Assembly (NCBI GenBank): GCA_003598065.1
Contig: QZKR01000010.1
Location: 26,747 to 90,746, forward strand
Direction: 5' to 3'
DNA: 64,000 nt
Origin: Myxococcales bacterium
Lineage (GTDB): Bacteria; Myxococcota_A; SURF-8
Below are positions 17,188 through 27,116 of the stretch, piece after piece (the first letter of the stretch is position 1; each line of letters starts with the position of its first letter). Under the pieces are notes generated by a model. The model was not told where the DNA came from and searched no databases. It was given only the letters and a program-made list of their open reading frames with translations. The position numbers and the translations under genes were made by a program.

Positions 17188-18516
17188 ATGGGAAACCGCG
17201 CCATGTCGTCTACTTCTGCCTGGGAGATCAAACTCGGCGATTCGAGTCCGCTCTACCATCAGATGCGTTCGCCCCTGCGATTGCACCTGTTGTCCACCTT
17301 CGCCGCCGACCCGGCGCGCGCCTTCGACGCGGCGGAATTGTCGAAGAAGGCCGGCATCCTGGTGCGCGATATCATGGCCTGTCTGGCCCCGATGGTCTCC
17401 GAGGACATCATCGAGGAAGTGCCGATTCGCAGCGGGCGCGGTTATCGGCTCAGGAACGCCGGCGATGGCGGCCTGTTGCCCGCCGTGCAGCGGATCCTCA
17501 AGGACAACAGCCAGACGGTCGAGCGTTACACCATTGTGCGCGAGAAGTATTTCGCCGGCATGATCGGCGTGGATGCGAAGATGAAACTCGTCTTCGAGAT
17601 GATCCACACCATCGCCCGTTCGGACGCGACGGTGATGATCGTCGGCGAGACGGGCACGGGCAAGGAACTGGTCGCCTCGGCGATCCACGAACTGTCGCCG
17701 CGCGCGACAAAGGCGTTTTTCGCCGTCAACTGCGGCACGGTGCCGGAGACGCTCTTCGAGTCGGAAATGTTCGGTCACGAGAAGGGCGCGTTCACCGGAG
17801 CCGTGTCCCGCAAGCTCGGGCGCTTCGAGCTGGCCAACGAAGGCACGCTGTTTCTGGACGAAGTCGGCGAGCTGTCGCTGGGCAATCAGGTGAAGCTCTT
17901 GCGCGTGCTGCAGGAGCACAACTTCGAGCGCTTGGGCGGCGCGCAATCGATCAAGGTGGACGTGCGGCTGATCGCCGCCACCAACCGCCCGCTGGACGAA
18001 ATGATCCGCACCGGCCAGTTTCGCGAAGATCTTTACTACCGCATCAACGTCTTCCCCATCCACCTGCCGTCGTTGCGCGAGCGCAAGGACGACATCCCGA
18101 TCCTCGCCACGGACTTTCTGCAAAAACACTGTCACGACAACCAGGGCGATCCCTGGGCCAAAACCTTCACGGAAAGCGCGCTCGTGCGTTTGCAGGGCCA
18201 CCGCTGGCCGGGCAACGTGCGCGAATTGGAGAACGCCGTCACGCGTCTGGCCTTCACCGTGACCGGCGAGAAAATCGGCGTCGCCGACGTGGAGCGGCTG
18301 CTTAACGCGAACGAATCCGAAGACGCCCATGCCGACGAGAAAGCGCTCAAACTGGAAGAAGTGGAACGACAGCATATCCAGGCGGTGCTGCGTCACTCCC
18401 GCTGGAACATCAAGCGCGCCGCGGAACTGCTGGGCATCTCGCGCGTCACGTTGTATAAAAAAATACGCGCCTATGAACTCCAGCGCCCCGAGGACGTCGC
18501 GACGGAAGAGGGGTAG
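17188..18516 (+). CDS. Sigma-54-dependent activator with N-terminal winged-helix domain
   Basis: 442 residues. The AAA+ core (about 125-365) has Walker A GETGTGKE, the sigma-54 contact loop GAFTGA, and the R-finger region ending in GNVRELENAV. A C-terminal Fis-type helix-turn-helix (WNIKRAAELLGISRVTLYKKI) ends the protein. There is no receiver, GAF or PAS domain. Instead residues about 15-90 look like a winged helix (SPLRLHLLSTFA, AAELSKKAGILVRDIM, EVPIRSGRGYRLR) of ArsR/MarR type. An ATG at 17203 is an alternative start. The next gene downstream has a near-consensus -24/-12 promoter, so it is a likely target. Confidence 0.9.
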   Translation: MGNRAMSSTSAWEIKLGDSSPLYHQMRSPLRLHLLSTFAADPARAFDAAELSKKAGILVRDIMACLAPMVSEDIIEEVPIRSGRGYRLRNAGDGGLLPAVQRILKDNSQTVERYTIVREKYFAGMIGVDAKMKLVFEMIHTIARSDATVMIVGETGTGKELVASAIHELSPRATKAFFAVNCGTVPETLFESEMFGHEKGAFTGAVSRKLGRFELANEGTLFLDEVGELSLGNQVKLLRVLQEHNFERLGGAQSIKVDVRLIAATNRPLDEMIRTGQFREDLYYRINVFPIHLPSLRERKDDIPILATDFLQKHCHDNQGDPWAKTFTESALVRLQGHRWPGNVRELENAVTRLAFTVTGEKIGVADVERLLNANESEDAHADEKALKLEEVERQHIQAVLRHSRWNIKRAAELLGISRVTLYKKIRAYELQRPEDVATEEG

Positions 18517-18847
18517 GAGTTTTTGTCTTTGGTAAACGTCGTCCGGCGGGCCCGAAAAAAGAGGGTAGGCGGGTGTGTTTTTTTAGTGCTCTGAAAGTTT
18601 AGAATTGGCGATAGTGTCGAAAAGAGAATTTTCATAAAATGAACACAGTTAATAAATAATGTAAAATTACTAAACACTGGTTAGAAGTCGGCTTCTGCCA
18701 GCATCTTTGCAAGTGGCTGAAATTACTGTTTACATGCAAGTATAAAGCTTGATTCAAGATGGCATTGGATTTGCTTCCTCATAGAAGCGGCAAAAGGGCG
18801 GCAAATGTCGTCCGATGACAGGCGAAATAAAAGGAAGGAGTCCGGTC
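18517..18847 (+). other. AT-rich regulatory region between the sigma-54 activator and the giant lipoprotein gene
   Basis: 331 bases, much richer in A+T than its surroundings. It holds the -24/-12 element at 18760-18775, an AGAAG-TCGG-CTTCT inverted repeat near 18684-18697, and two TGCAAGT copies (about 18705-18712 and 18735-18741) that could be activator sites. No gene seen. Confidence 0.5.
18760..18775 (+). promoter_or_regulatory. Sigma-54 (-24/-12) promoter
   Basis: TGGCAT-N5-TTGCT matches the RpoN consensus TGGCAC-N5-TTGCW at all but one position, with GG and GC at the required spacing. Transcription would start near 18787, about 60 bases before the lipoprotein ATG at 18848. Confidence 0.7.
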
Positions 18848-21800
18848 ATGACTACCAACACGTTGCCCCGAAGCTGGATCTGGCTGGCGTCGGTCTTTGT
18901 CGCCGCCATGCTTCTGGTCGGCCTCCCGGGTTGTGGAGGGGGGAGCGAAGCGGAAGGGCCCATGCGGCTGGACGTAGATAGTCTCTTGGACATCCCTGAA
19001 ATCACGGAGAATTCTCCCCGACTGCGCGTCCTGCTGATGGACAAGCCGATCGATGGGATCGAGAGCGTCTGGCTGACCATCAGCGCGGTCTCGGTTCACT
19101 CCGTGACCGGCGAGTGGATCGATATCTCGGTTGACAACCAGACGATCGACCTGCTCAACCTGCGCTATGGCGTGACCCATACGCTCGGCATCGGCACCAT
19201 CCCCGCCGGCTCCTACGATCAACTTCGCCTGATCGTGACCGACTCTTCCGTGGTGGTCGATGGCCAGACCCACGATTTGTTCATTCCTTCCGGGGCCACT
19301 TCCGGCGTGAAGCTGCATTTCGAATTCACGGTTTCCGACGACCAGCTCTCGACGATGCTGATCGACTGGGACGCTTCGGAGTCGATTCACTACAGCCCCG
19401 GCGCGGGCTACATCATGACTCCCGCGATCCACGTTTACACTTACCGTTCGGAGCCGGCCGATGACGCGGCTCCCGGCGCTCCGACGGTGGACTCGCCGAC
19501 CCATCCCAACCAGAACATCTGGTCCGCGGTCGATACGGCCACCTTCCATTGGACCGCCACCGACGACATCGGCATCGACGGTTTCTCTTTCAGTTTCGAT
19601 CAGGTTCCCGACAGCGTTCCCGATGCGGTGAAGGACAAAACCATCGAAGACATGCAGCCCGCCCAGTGCGAGCCGTCGATGTATCCGCTCGATCCGGTAT
19701 GCACGAGCTTCGAACCCTCGGTCGCGTTGCAGGGTTCGCTCGTGACCATTTACGGCGCCAACTTCGGCCGCTGGTCGTCGGTCATTTCGGTGTTGATTGG
19801 CGACCAGGCGGCGCAAATTGTCTCGGTCGAACCGACCAAGGTCGTCGCCCGCGTGCCCGATGGGATCGGCTCCAAAGCCGTTCAGGTCGTCACTCCCAAG
19901 GGCGCCGTCACCTGCGGGCAAAATCTGGAAGTCGTCACCGACTCTTCCTTCTGTCCGGACGGCGAGTATGAGGTTGGCAAGGGTTTGTTGGGGCAGGTTT
20001 TCCCGGTGTGCCCGACCAACCACGATTGGTCTTGCCGGCTGCCCGACTTCAGCACCATGGGCGACCCGCAAAGCACGATCGTCGCCTGCAAGCTGGACGT
20101 TCCCAACCACTACTTCAGCGAGGGTTTCCCCGGCGTCGATTCGACGCTCGTCGAGTGGTTCGGCATCCACTTCGAGGCCACGCTGATCGCCCCCGTCAGC
20201 GGCGCCTACTACTTTAAAGTTACCTCCGACGATGGTTCCAACCTTTATGTGGATGGCACAAAGGTCGTGGATAACGACGGCGTCCACGCCGTTTCCAGCG
20301 TGACCGGCAGTATCTACCTCACCGCCGGCAACCATGACTTTGTCGTCGATTACTTCCAGGGCCCCCGTTGGTACATCGCCTTGCAACTCTACTGGAAGAA
20401 GCCGGGCGACAGCGCCTACTCGCTGATTCCCAAGGACAATTTCCTTCTGCCCGAACGGCAGGTGACGGAAACGGCCGTGGAGCCGCAGTGCGCCTGCGAC
20501 GGCCACGGCCCCGGCGCGTTCCCTTACAGGGCCTACTACGTCAAAGACGGCGACGGCATGATGTACCGCCTCGACATGTACGACCAGTCGCCGGCCCCGG
20601 TGGCGATCGGCGTGCTTAAAGGCCCCGGCGACCGCGTACTGACCGATTTCGAATCGCTGGCCATCGTCGATGGGGTGTTCTACGGCGTCAACAACGACGG
20701 GCACAGCGAGATCGCCAACCGGCTCTATAAAATCAAAGTGGATCAGGCGGCGGGCGGGATCGTGCCGACCGAAGTCGTCGGACAGCTTTTGGAAGGCACG
20801 ACCGTCATTCAGGATGTGGACTGCCTCGCCGCCGCGCCCGACGGCACGCTTTACGGCATCTCGACTCACTCGAACGCTCTTTACACGATCGATAAAGAGA
20901 CCGCCGCGCTCACCGAGGTAATGAGTGTCACCGGAGAGATCGAGGGCTGCGCTTTCGGTCTCACGGGCTACCTGTACGGACTGGACAACAGCGGCAATTC
21001 GTCCGACCTGGTGGCGATCGATCTGCAGGCGGAAACGATTGAAAAGGTCGCCGACCTGCCCTACGACACCGACGTCGAGGCGTTGGGCTGGCATCCGGAC
21101 GGCTTCCTCTATATCGGCATCGACAACAGCAGCAACAGCTACCCGGCCGTCGCCAAGATCCGCCCGACCGACGGCGTGATCGTCGAGGTTCTCAATCCCA
21201 CCATTAAGATCGCCGCCATCGAGGGTCTGGATTTCAATTACGTGGCGGAGGAGCAGGCCTGCACCTGCGTCGTCGATGTGGACGAGCGCTACTCGCTGGC
21301 CGCCTCCGGCTCTTTCACCATCACCGACGCCAACAGCGACGGCTTCTCTGAAACGCTCTCCTTCGACGCCGCCCAGGCGCTTCTGGCGGTGGTTCCGAGC
21401 GGCGATCCCCTGGCCGCCTATGTCGGTACGGATGCGACCTGCATGCTGCCCAAGGCCCGCGCCGTGCTCTCCGGCATCGAGTTGAACAAGAACGACGTCG
21501 TCGGCGGCCGCCTCGGCTTCAACACGACGACGCTGCCCGACGGTTTCGGTCTGGAAATCCTGAACGGCGAGTGCGAATACGATCAACTCTTCGAAGCCGA
21601 CATGGAAGTGGACGGCGAATATCTTTTCACCGAAGAGAAAACCGGCTCGCTGCGCGTGCGGCTGAGCCACCCCACCCTGAGCAACACCATTCTTTCTACG
21701 TTCGTCGAGTCGATCGCCGCGGCCGACGAGCCGAGCCTGATCGAGATCGGCCTGTCCATCGCCAGCGGTTCGATCAAGACCAAGGTTCTGACCGGTCTGG

Positions 21801-24550
21801 CCGTTTCCGGCGCGTCGGCCCTGGTGCTCAGCCCCGGCTTGAATCTCGTGGGCGAGAGCGGTTCCGGTCTGCCTCCCTGCCCCGATCCGTCGATTCACAC
21901 TCCGACCAAGGAAGGTACGATCACCTACCACAACGTGAACGACGGCGTGTGGTACTTCCACGTCCGCGCCGTGGACGACGCGGGCAACTGGGGTCCGGTG
22001 TCTCACTATCGCGTGAAGATCGACGCCACGCCGCCCGATCCTCCGGCGATCAGTTCGCCGACCCACGTCTCGCAGGAGATAACCTACGACAACCCGGACG
22101 CCGTGCTGCAGTGGCTGGAGAACGATCTGTCCGGCATCGTCGGCTACAGCATCGCCTTCGATGACGAGCCGATCACGGAACCCGACGAAACGATCGACAC
22201 CGACGAGGCGACGCGCAGCTACAACGACCTCGCTTCGCAGACCCACTGGATGCACGTGCGCGGCCGCAACGGCAGCGGCCTGTGGAGCCGGACGGGTCAC
22301 TTCCGGCTGAACGTGGACGAGAACAAGCAGGAACTGCCGCCTCCGCCGCCGGGATTCATGGGCAAGGATCACGTCGTTTATCAGATGGGCAGCCCGTCCG
22401 GCCACACCGACCGGTTCTCCGACGAAAAGCAGCACTGGGTGGAGCTTAACGCCTTCCTGATCCAGCAGAAGGAAATCACCAACCAGCAGTACAAAGCCTG
22501 CGTCGATAAATACAGCGATACGGTGCAAACCTGCGGCGCCGACGGCGAATGTCCCGAAAACCACTACTGCAACAGCGAGGGCCGTTGCGCCACCGGCTGC
22601 GAGTTCGCGCCCAAAACGGGAGCCAACTATTACAAACCGAGCTTCAAGGATCACCCGGTGACCATGGTCGATTGGCGCGACGCGCAGAAGTACTGCGTCG
22701 CCAACGGCATGCGTCTGCCGACCGAGGCGGAATGGGAGTACGCGGCGCGCGGCGACGACGCCGACCGTTACCCGTGGGGCGATCAGTACAGCGCGACGCG
22801 CGCCAACGGCGTGGACATGCGGCTCTCGACCACCACGCCGGTCGGCTCCTTCGACGGCAACACCCAGGGTTATGAGGACGGCTCCGCCTGCGATCAGTTC
22901 ACCTGCATCCACGACATGGCGGGCAACGTCGAGGAGTGGATGAACGACTACTATCACACCTACCCCGACGCGGAGAGCGCGGACGACGCCGTTCAGTTCC
23001 CCGACATCGATGAAACGGCGGAGTGCAACGCCACCTGTCAGGGCGACGCGACCTGCCTCACTTACTGCGGCATGAAAACGACGCGCGGCGGCTCCTTCCT
23101 CTCCGAGGACGGCGAACTGCGCGTCTATTTCCGCAACAAGCTGCCGCCGGCGATGAAGGCCGACAACGTGGGTTTCCGCTGCGCGTTGGATTGGAACTGG
23201 GAGGACCAGGCCGGCCTGGTCGAAATCTGCGACGGCGTGGACAACAACGACAACGGCCAGATCGACGAGCAGTATGCGAACCACGACCTCGACCTGCTCG
23301 CCGACTGCGTTGACACCGACGACGACAACGACGGCGTTCTGGACGACGCCGACAACTGCCCCGAACTGGCCAACGCCGATCAGTACGACCCGGACATGGA
23401 TGGTTACGGCGAAGTGTGCGACCCGAACGGCGAGGATCTCCCCGCCCTCTACGACGGCCTTGTGCGGCCCTGGGACCTCGTGATCGACGAAGACGGCTCG
23501 GTCTACGTGGCCGGTTCGATGGACGGCTTCGATCTCTCCTCCTCGGACAACAACGAAAAAGGCGTGGTCGTTTCCATCAGCTCCATGGGATACCGCACCG
23601 GCCAGGTGACGCTCGCGGAGGCGACCTACGCCAACACGGCGTGGGAGGATTTCCGGCCGAACAAGATCTCCCTCTCGCCGACCGGTTACCTCTACGTCAC
23701 CGACTCCAAGGGCTCCTACGACGACGGCATCTGGAAGATCGCGCGCCGCGAGAACGACAATCAGCTCGGCCAGTCCGTCGCTCCGGACGGCCGCGACGGC
23801 GAGACGGGCGGCACGCAACGGTTCTGGTGCGGCGACGACGACCATCGCGGCATTGACAACACCTCGGGAAGCGTCGTCGATCCGGACGGCGAATGGCTCT
23901 ACGTCACGCGCGGCGCGGCGAAGGAAGTGCGGAGGTTCCGGCTGTTGGAGAACGGCGACGTCTCCAGCGAGCAGGGTCCGCTCGGCGAAGAGGTGGCCGT
24001 GCTCAGCTCCGCCGTCTCGGCTCCGGCGGTCAGTCCGGAAGGCGACCTCTTCTATCTGCGCGAAGGCAAGCTGATGCGCCAGACGCGGTGGGCCGACGGC
24101 CTGCGGGAGCCCGAAGCGCTCTCCGACGCCCTGGCCTTCGTCAACGGCGTCGCTCTGGAATTCGACGCCCTGGGCAACCTTTACGTCCTCTCCGATCGCG
24201 GCACGAGCAACGTCTGGCCGTTCGTCGGTTCGGCCGAGGATCAAGTCGTGCCGGCGGACAGCGGCTACATCTCGAAAGTCCCGAAGGCCGTGCTCGACAC
24301 GCTGAACGTCTCCAACATCGTCACTCACGGCGACGAAAGCCGGCAGATGATCGTTTACGGCGGCCCGGCGTCGCACGAGATCCGCTTCTCGAACAAGCGG
24401 CTGGCCTCGCCGATGGGCTTCGACATCGACCGTCAGACGGGCGAGATTCTCGTGGCCAACACGGACCGGGACGAGGTGGTGATTCTCAACTTCTCGCGGG
24501 GCCAGGCCGAAGCGATCGAGATGGCCGGCTCCTACCAGGGCCTCGAGTAG
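18848..24550 (+). CDS. Giant mosaic surface lipoprotein (DUF4382, Ig-like, IPT/TIG, PA14, propeller, FGE-like and MopE-like modules)
   Basis: 1900 residues. Lipobox with Cys at residue 29 (VGLPGC). Then: DUF4382-like domain (about 55-210; [20 protein letters not shown]); first half of an Ig/Fn3-like domain (about 215-275); IPT/TIG-like (about 285-357); PA14-like (about 380-520; [13 protein letters not shown]); a propeller-like region (about 560-800); an uncharacterised block (815-1000); the second half of the Ig-like domain (about 1015-1060; [16 protein letters not shown]); another Ig-like domain to 1155; an FGE-sulfatase-like domain (1171-1447; [31 protein letters not shown]); a MopE / thrombospondin-3-like Ca-binding stretch ([29 protein letters not shown]); and a C-terminal NHL-like propeller. 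The FGE domain lacks the usual paired catalytic Cys, so binding rather than catalysis is likely. RBS GGAAGGAG precedes the ATG. Confidence 0.88.
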   Translation: MTTNTLPRSWIWLASVFVAAMLLVGLPGCGGGSEAEGPMRLDVDSLLDIPEITENSPRLRVLLMDKPIDGIESVWLTISAVSVHSVTGEWIDISVDNQTIDLLNLRYGVTHTLGIGTIPAGSYDQLRLIVTDSSVVVDGQTHDLFIPSGATSGVKLHFEFTVSDDQLSTMLIDWDASESIHYSPGAGYIMTPAIHVYTYRSEPADDAAPGAPTVDSPTHPNQNIWSAVDTATFHWTATDDIGIDGFSFSFDQVPDSVPDAVKDKTIEDMQPAQCEPSMYPLDPVCTSFEPSVALQGSLVTIYGANFGRWSSVISVLIGDQAAQIVSVEPTKVVARVPDGIGSKAVQVVTPKGAVTCGQNLEVVTDSSFCPDGEYEVGKGLLGQVFPVCPTNHDWSCRLPDFSTMGDPQSTIVACKLDVPNHYFSEGFPGVDSTLVEWFGIHFEATLIAPVSGAYYFKVTSDDGSNLYVDGTKVVDNDGVHAVSSVTGSIYLTAGNHDFVVDYFQGPRWYIALQLYWKKPGDSAYSLIPKDNFLLPERQVTETAVEPQCACDGHGPGAFPYRAYYVKDGDGMMYRLDMYDQSPAPVAIGVLKGPGDRVLTDFESLAIVDGVFYGVNNDGHSEIANRLYKIKVDQAAGGIVPTEVVGQLLEGTTVIQDVDCLAAAPDGTLYGISTHSNALYTIDKETAALTEVMSVTGEIEGCAFGLTGYLYGLDNSGNSSDLVAIDLQAETIEKVADLPYDTDVEALGWHPDGFLYIGIDNSSNSYPAVAKIRPTDGVIVEVLNPTIKIAAIEGLDFNYVAEEQACTCVVDVDERYSLAASGSFTITDANSDGFSETLSFDAAQALLAVVPSGDPLAAYVGTDATCMLPKARAVLSGIELNKNDVVGGRLGFNTTTLPDGFGLEILNGECEYDQLFEADMEVDGEYLFTEEKTGSLRVRLSHPTLSNTILSTFVESIAAADEPSLIEIGLSIASGSIKTKVLTGLAVSGASALVLSPGLNLVGESGSGLPPCPDPSIHTPTKEGTITYHNVNDGVWYFHVRAVDDAGNWGPVSHYRVKIDATPPDPPAISSPTHVSQEITYDNPDAVLQWLENDLSGIVGYSIAFDDEPITEPDETIDTDEATRSYNDLASQTHWMHVRGRNGSGLWSRTGHFRLNVDENKQELPPPPPGFMGKDHVVYQMGSPSGHTDRFSDEKQHWVELNAFLIQQKEITNQQYKACVDKYSDTVQTCGADGECPENHYCNSEGRCATGCEFAPKTGANYYKPSFKDHPVTMVDWRDAQKYCVANGMRLPTEAEWEYAARGDDADRYPWGDQYSATRANGVDMRLSTTTPVGSFDGNTQGYEDGSACDQFTCIHDMAGNVEEWMNDYYHTYPDAESADDAVQFPDIDETAECNATCQGDATCLTYCGMKTTRGGSFLSEDGELRVYFRNKLPPAMKADNVGFRCALDWNWEDQAGLVEICDGVDNNDNGQIDEQYANHDLDLLADCVDTDDDNDGVLDDADNCPELANADQYDPDMDGYGEVCDPNGEDLPALYDGLVRPWDLVIDEDGSVYVAGSMDGFDLSSSDNNEKGVVVSISSMGYRTGQVTLAEATYANTAWEDFRPNKISLSPTGYLYVTDSKGSYDDGIWKIARRENDNQLGQSVAPDGRDGETGGTQRFWCGDDDHRGIDNTSGSVVDPDGEWLYVTRGAAKEVRRFRLLENGDVSSEQGPLGEEVAVLSSAVSAPAVSPEGDLFYLREGKLMRQTRWADGLREPEALSDALAFVNGVALEFDALGNLYVLSDRGTSNVWPFVGSAEDQVVPADSGYISKVPKAVLDTLNVSNIVTHGDESRQMIVYGGPASHEIRFSNKRLASPMGFDIDRQTGEILVANTDRDEVVILNFSRGQAEAIEMAGSYQGLE

Positions 24551-24569
24551 GCTCTTTGACTCGGCGAGG

Positions 24570-24667
24570 ACCCGGCTTTGCCCGGCCGGGTTTTCGTCCG
24601 GCGTCGTAAGACGTCGGGTTTCCCCCATCCCCAGTGGCCGGAGTTTGCGCGGACTCCGGCCACGCCC
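24570..24667 (+). terminator. Tandem terminator hairpins in the convergent gap
   Basis: First hairpin: ACCCGGC (24570-24576) pairs with GCCGGGT (24585-24591), followed by TTTT. Second: an 11-bp perfect stem (24634-24644 with 24653-24663) followed by a short CGCCC/GGGCG stem across TTTTAT. They separate the lipoprotein gene from the oppositely oriented asd. Confidence 0.65.
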
Positions 24668-24691
24668 TTTTATGGGCGTTCCTAAGCCGGG

Positions 24692-25702
24692 TTAGTCGCC
24701 TTCGGCAAGACACTCCGCGATCTGGACGGCGTTGGTCGCCGCGCCCTTGCGCAGGTTGTCGGAGACGCACCAGAAGTTGAGCGCCTTGGGGTTGGCCAGA
24801 TCGGCGCGCAGCCGGCCGACGTAAGTCGCGTCGGCGCCCGCCGCGTGGATCGCCAGCGGATAGAGCTTCTGCGCGGGATCGTCGATCACCTTGACGCCCG
24901 GGGCCTTGGCCCAGAGCGTGCGCGCCTCCTCCACGGAAAGGGCGCGCTCGAACTCGGCGTAGATCGCTTCGCTGTGGCCGTAGCGCACGGGCACGCGCAC
25001 GCAGGTGGCGGTGACGCCGATCTCCGGGGCTTCCATGATCTTGTGCGTCTCCCAGACCATCTTCATCTCTTCCTTGGTGAAGCCGTTGTCCAGGAAGACG
25101 TCGATCTGCGGGATGACGTTGAAGGCGATCGGATGGGCGAAGATCTCGTTGGCGAACGGTTTGCCGTCGAGCGCGGCCCGCGTGCTGTCCAGCATCTCAC
25201 GGATGGCGCGGTTGCCCGCGCCGCTCACCGACTGGTAGGTGGAAACGATGATGCGCGTCAGGCGCGCCGCGTCGTGAAGCGGCTTTAAGGCCACGAGCAT
25301 CTGGATCGTCGAGCAGTTGGGATTGGCGATCAGCCCCTGGTGTTTCTTGATCGCGTGGCGGTTGACCTCCGGCACGACGAGCGGGATGTCCGGCTCGTAG
25401 CGGAAGGCGGCGGTGTTGTCGATGACGATCGCCCCCTCGCGCACGGCCTGCGGCGCGACTTCCTTGGACACCGCGCCGCCGGCGGAGAAGAGGGCGTAAT
25501 CGACGCCCTTGAAGCAGCCGGGCGAAATGGGCCGCACGGGGATTTCGTTCCCCTTGAAGCGCACGGTCTTGCCCTGCGATCGTTCGGAGGCGAAGGGGCG
25601 CAGCTCGCCCACGGGGAAATTGCGCTCTTCGAGCACGGCCAGCATCGTCTGGCCCACGGCGCCGGTCGCGCCGACGACGGCGACGGTCTTCAGCTTCGGC
25701 AT
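24692..25702 (-). CDS. asd: Aspartate-semialdehyde dehydrogenase
   Basis: 336 residues. It converts aspartyl phosphate to aspartate semialdehyde for lysine, threonine, methionine and diaminopimelate synthesis. The NADP-binding GATGAVGQ is at residues 10-17, the active-site Cys sits in [11 protein letters not shown], and [10 protein letters not shown] matches the family. Start ATG at 25702 is preceded by AAAGGA; a start six codons upstream has no ribosome site. It stands alone here. Confidence 0.95.
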   Translation of the reverse strand: MPKLKTVAVVGATGAVGQTMLAVLEERNFPVGELRPFASERSQGKTVRFKGNEIPVRPISPGCFKGVDYALFSAGGAVSKEVAPQAVREGAIVIDNTAAFRYEPDIPLVVPEVNRHAIKKHQGLIANPNCSTIQMLVALKPLHDAARLTRIIVSTYQSVSGAGNRAIREMLDSTRAALDGKPFANEIFAHPIAFNVIPQIDVFLDNGFTKEEMKMVWETHKIMEAPEIGVTATCVRVPVRYGHSEAIYAEFERALSVEEARTLWAKAPGVKVIDDPAQKLYPLAIHAAGADATYVGRLRADLANPKALNFWCVSDNLRKGAATNAVQIAECLAEGD

Positions 25703-26005
25703 GCGTCGATCCTTTCCCATAAAATATCTGCGTCCAAGTTGTGTTAGCGGTCCCCGTGAAAGTCAGGCTTGGATCTATGTAACAGAAATCCGATAGGCCT
25801 TCAAGGGTCCGCAAAGGGCAGGGGATGATTCTTTTTTCTTATGCTGCGGCGGATGGGGCGGCCATTGTTTTCCCCAGGAGACTTCATTCAGAGGCAATTT
25901 CTAACGAAAAATAAACATCCGCTCGGGCCGGGAGGATGTATCATGCGCCGGTTTTGGGTGAAGGCCTTTAGAAACAACGGTGCGCTAGGCGTCGGGGAGG
26001 AAATC
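25703..26005. other. Divergent intergenic region, asd / metallophosphoesterase lipoprotein
   Basis: About 300 bases. An alternative in-frame ATG at 25943 with GGGAGG would extend the lipoprotein by 21 residues, which would spoil its signal peptide. I see no clear promoter or hairpin. Confidence 0.4.
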
Positions 26006-27076
26006 ATGGAGCGAAAGCGGTTATCCTGGCTATGGCTGATGGCTGTCCTTCTGGCGCTGGCGTTTCCGGCTTGCGCGGGCAGTGAGGACGAGTCCGCCGC
26101 CGACGGCGACGCGGAACAGGAAGCGAGCGAAGACGGCGACGCGGACGCCGAGGACGAGACCGAAGCGCCGGGCGAGCCGTTCCGCTTCGTCATCTTTTCG
26201 GATACTCACGTCCGCCTGCCCGGCAATCCGGACGACGCCGATTATGACAACCAGCTGAACCTCGACAACCTCGACGGGGCGATCGCGCGCGTCAACGCCG
26301 AGTTCGCCGACGCCGCCTTCGTGGCGGTGACGGGCGACATGGTGGGCGCGCTCTTCTCCGAAAATCCGGACGACTACGGCACGGACGAGCCCAACCCGGC
26401 GGAGACGTTCAAGGCGATGATGGACGGGCTCTCCGTCCCCTACCACGCCATCATGGGCAACCACGACTATCAGAAAAGCTACGACCCCGAACTCGGCGAG
26501 GGCGTCGCCACCGACGACATCGACGCCGTCGAGGCGGTGTGGAAGAAAGTGCTCGGCATCGATCCTTATTATTCGACGGTTTATGAGGGCGTGCGGTTCG
26601 TCTTCCTCAACGCCAACCGGGGCGAGGCGCGCACGGTGGTCTGCGCCGGCGAGACGGAGGAAGCCTTCTGCACCGGCTCCTTCGACGAGGAGCAGATGGG
26701 CTGGTTCGAGTCCGAACTGGCGCAGGGCGAGCCGGTCGTCGTTTTCCTCCACCACCCGCCCGTCACCGACAGCAAAAACTCGATGTTCGCGGTCTTCGAT
26801 TCCTTCCTCATCGAGCCGGAGGATAGTTTCTACGACATCGCGGAGACCCACAAAGACCGCATCCTGGGGATCTTCGTCGGCCACGGCCACATCTGGGAGC
26901 GGGACGCCATGTTCGAAACCATCCCCGTCTACGAGACGGGTTCCATCGGCGACCTGGGCGGCCACCCGGACAACATCCACATCGTGGACGTGGACCCGGC
27001 GACGCCGTCGATCACGGTCACGATCGGCCGGGAGGAGGCGGAGTACTTCAGCGATCAGTACGGCGCGGCGGAGTAG
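26006..27076 (+). CDS. Metallophosphoesterase lipoprotein
   Basis: 356 residues. Signal peptide with lipobox (LAFPAC, Cys near residue 23), then a 30-residue Asp/Glu/Gly/Ala tether, then a calcineurin-like phosphoesterase domain. Metal-site motifs in order: FSDTHVR, VTGDMVG, MGNHDYQ, FLHHPPV, VGHGHIWE. It probably hydrolyses a phosphomonoester or diester at the cell surface or in the periplasm; substrate unknown. GGGAGG sits five bases before the ATG at 26006. Convergent with otsA. Confidence 0.88.
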   Translation: MERKRLSWLWLMAVLLALAFPACAGSEDESAADGDAEQEASEDGDADAEDETEAPGEPFRFVIFSDTHVRLPGNPDDADYDNQLNLDNLDGAIARVNAEFADAAFVAVTGDMVGALFSENPDDYGTDEPNPAETFKAMMDGLSVPYHAIMGNHDYQKSYDPELGEGVATDDIDAVEAVWKKVLGIDPYYSTVYEGVRFVFLNANRGEARTVVCAGETEEAFCTGSFDEEQMGWFESELAQGEPVVVFLHHPPVTDSKNSMFAVFDSFLIEPEDSFYDIAETHKDRILGIFVGHGHIWERDAMFETIPVYETGSIGDLGGHPDNIHIVDVDPATPSITVTIGREEAEYFSDQYGAAE

Positions 27077-27090
27077 CTCGGCATAGCGAG

Positions 27091-27116
27091 ACGGCCGCTT
27101 TCGGATAAGCCGTTTT
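27091..27116 (+). terminator. Weak hairpin with T-run
   Basis: ACGGC (27091-27095) can pair with GCCGT (27109-27113), running into TTTT. It lies between the convergent metallophosphoesterase and otsA genes. Confidence 0.35.

Noticed and set aside
18779..24628. Minus-strand open frame of 1949 codons opposite the giant lipoprotein gene
   Set aside because: It mirrors the plus-strand gene exactly, is rich in His/Arg/Val/Gly as GC-rich antisense frames are, and has no recognisable motif; the plus strand has signal peptide, ribosome site and domains.
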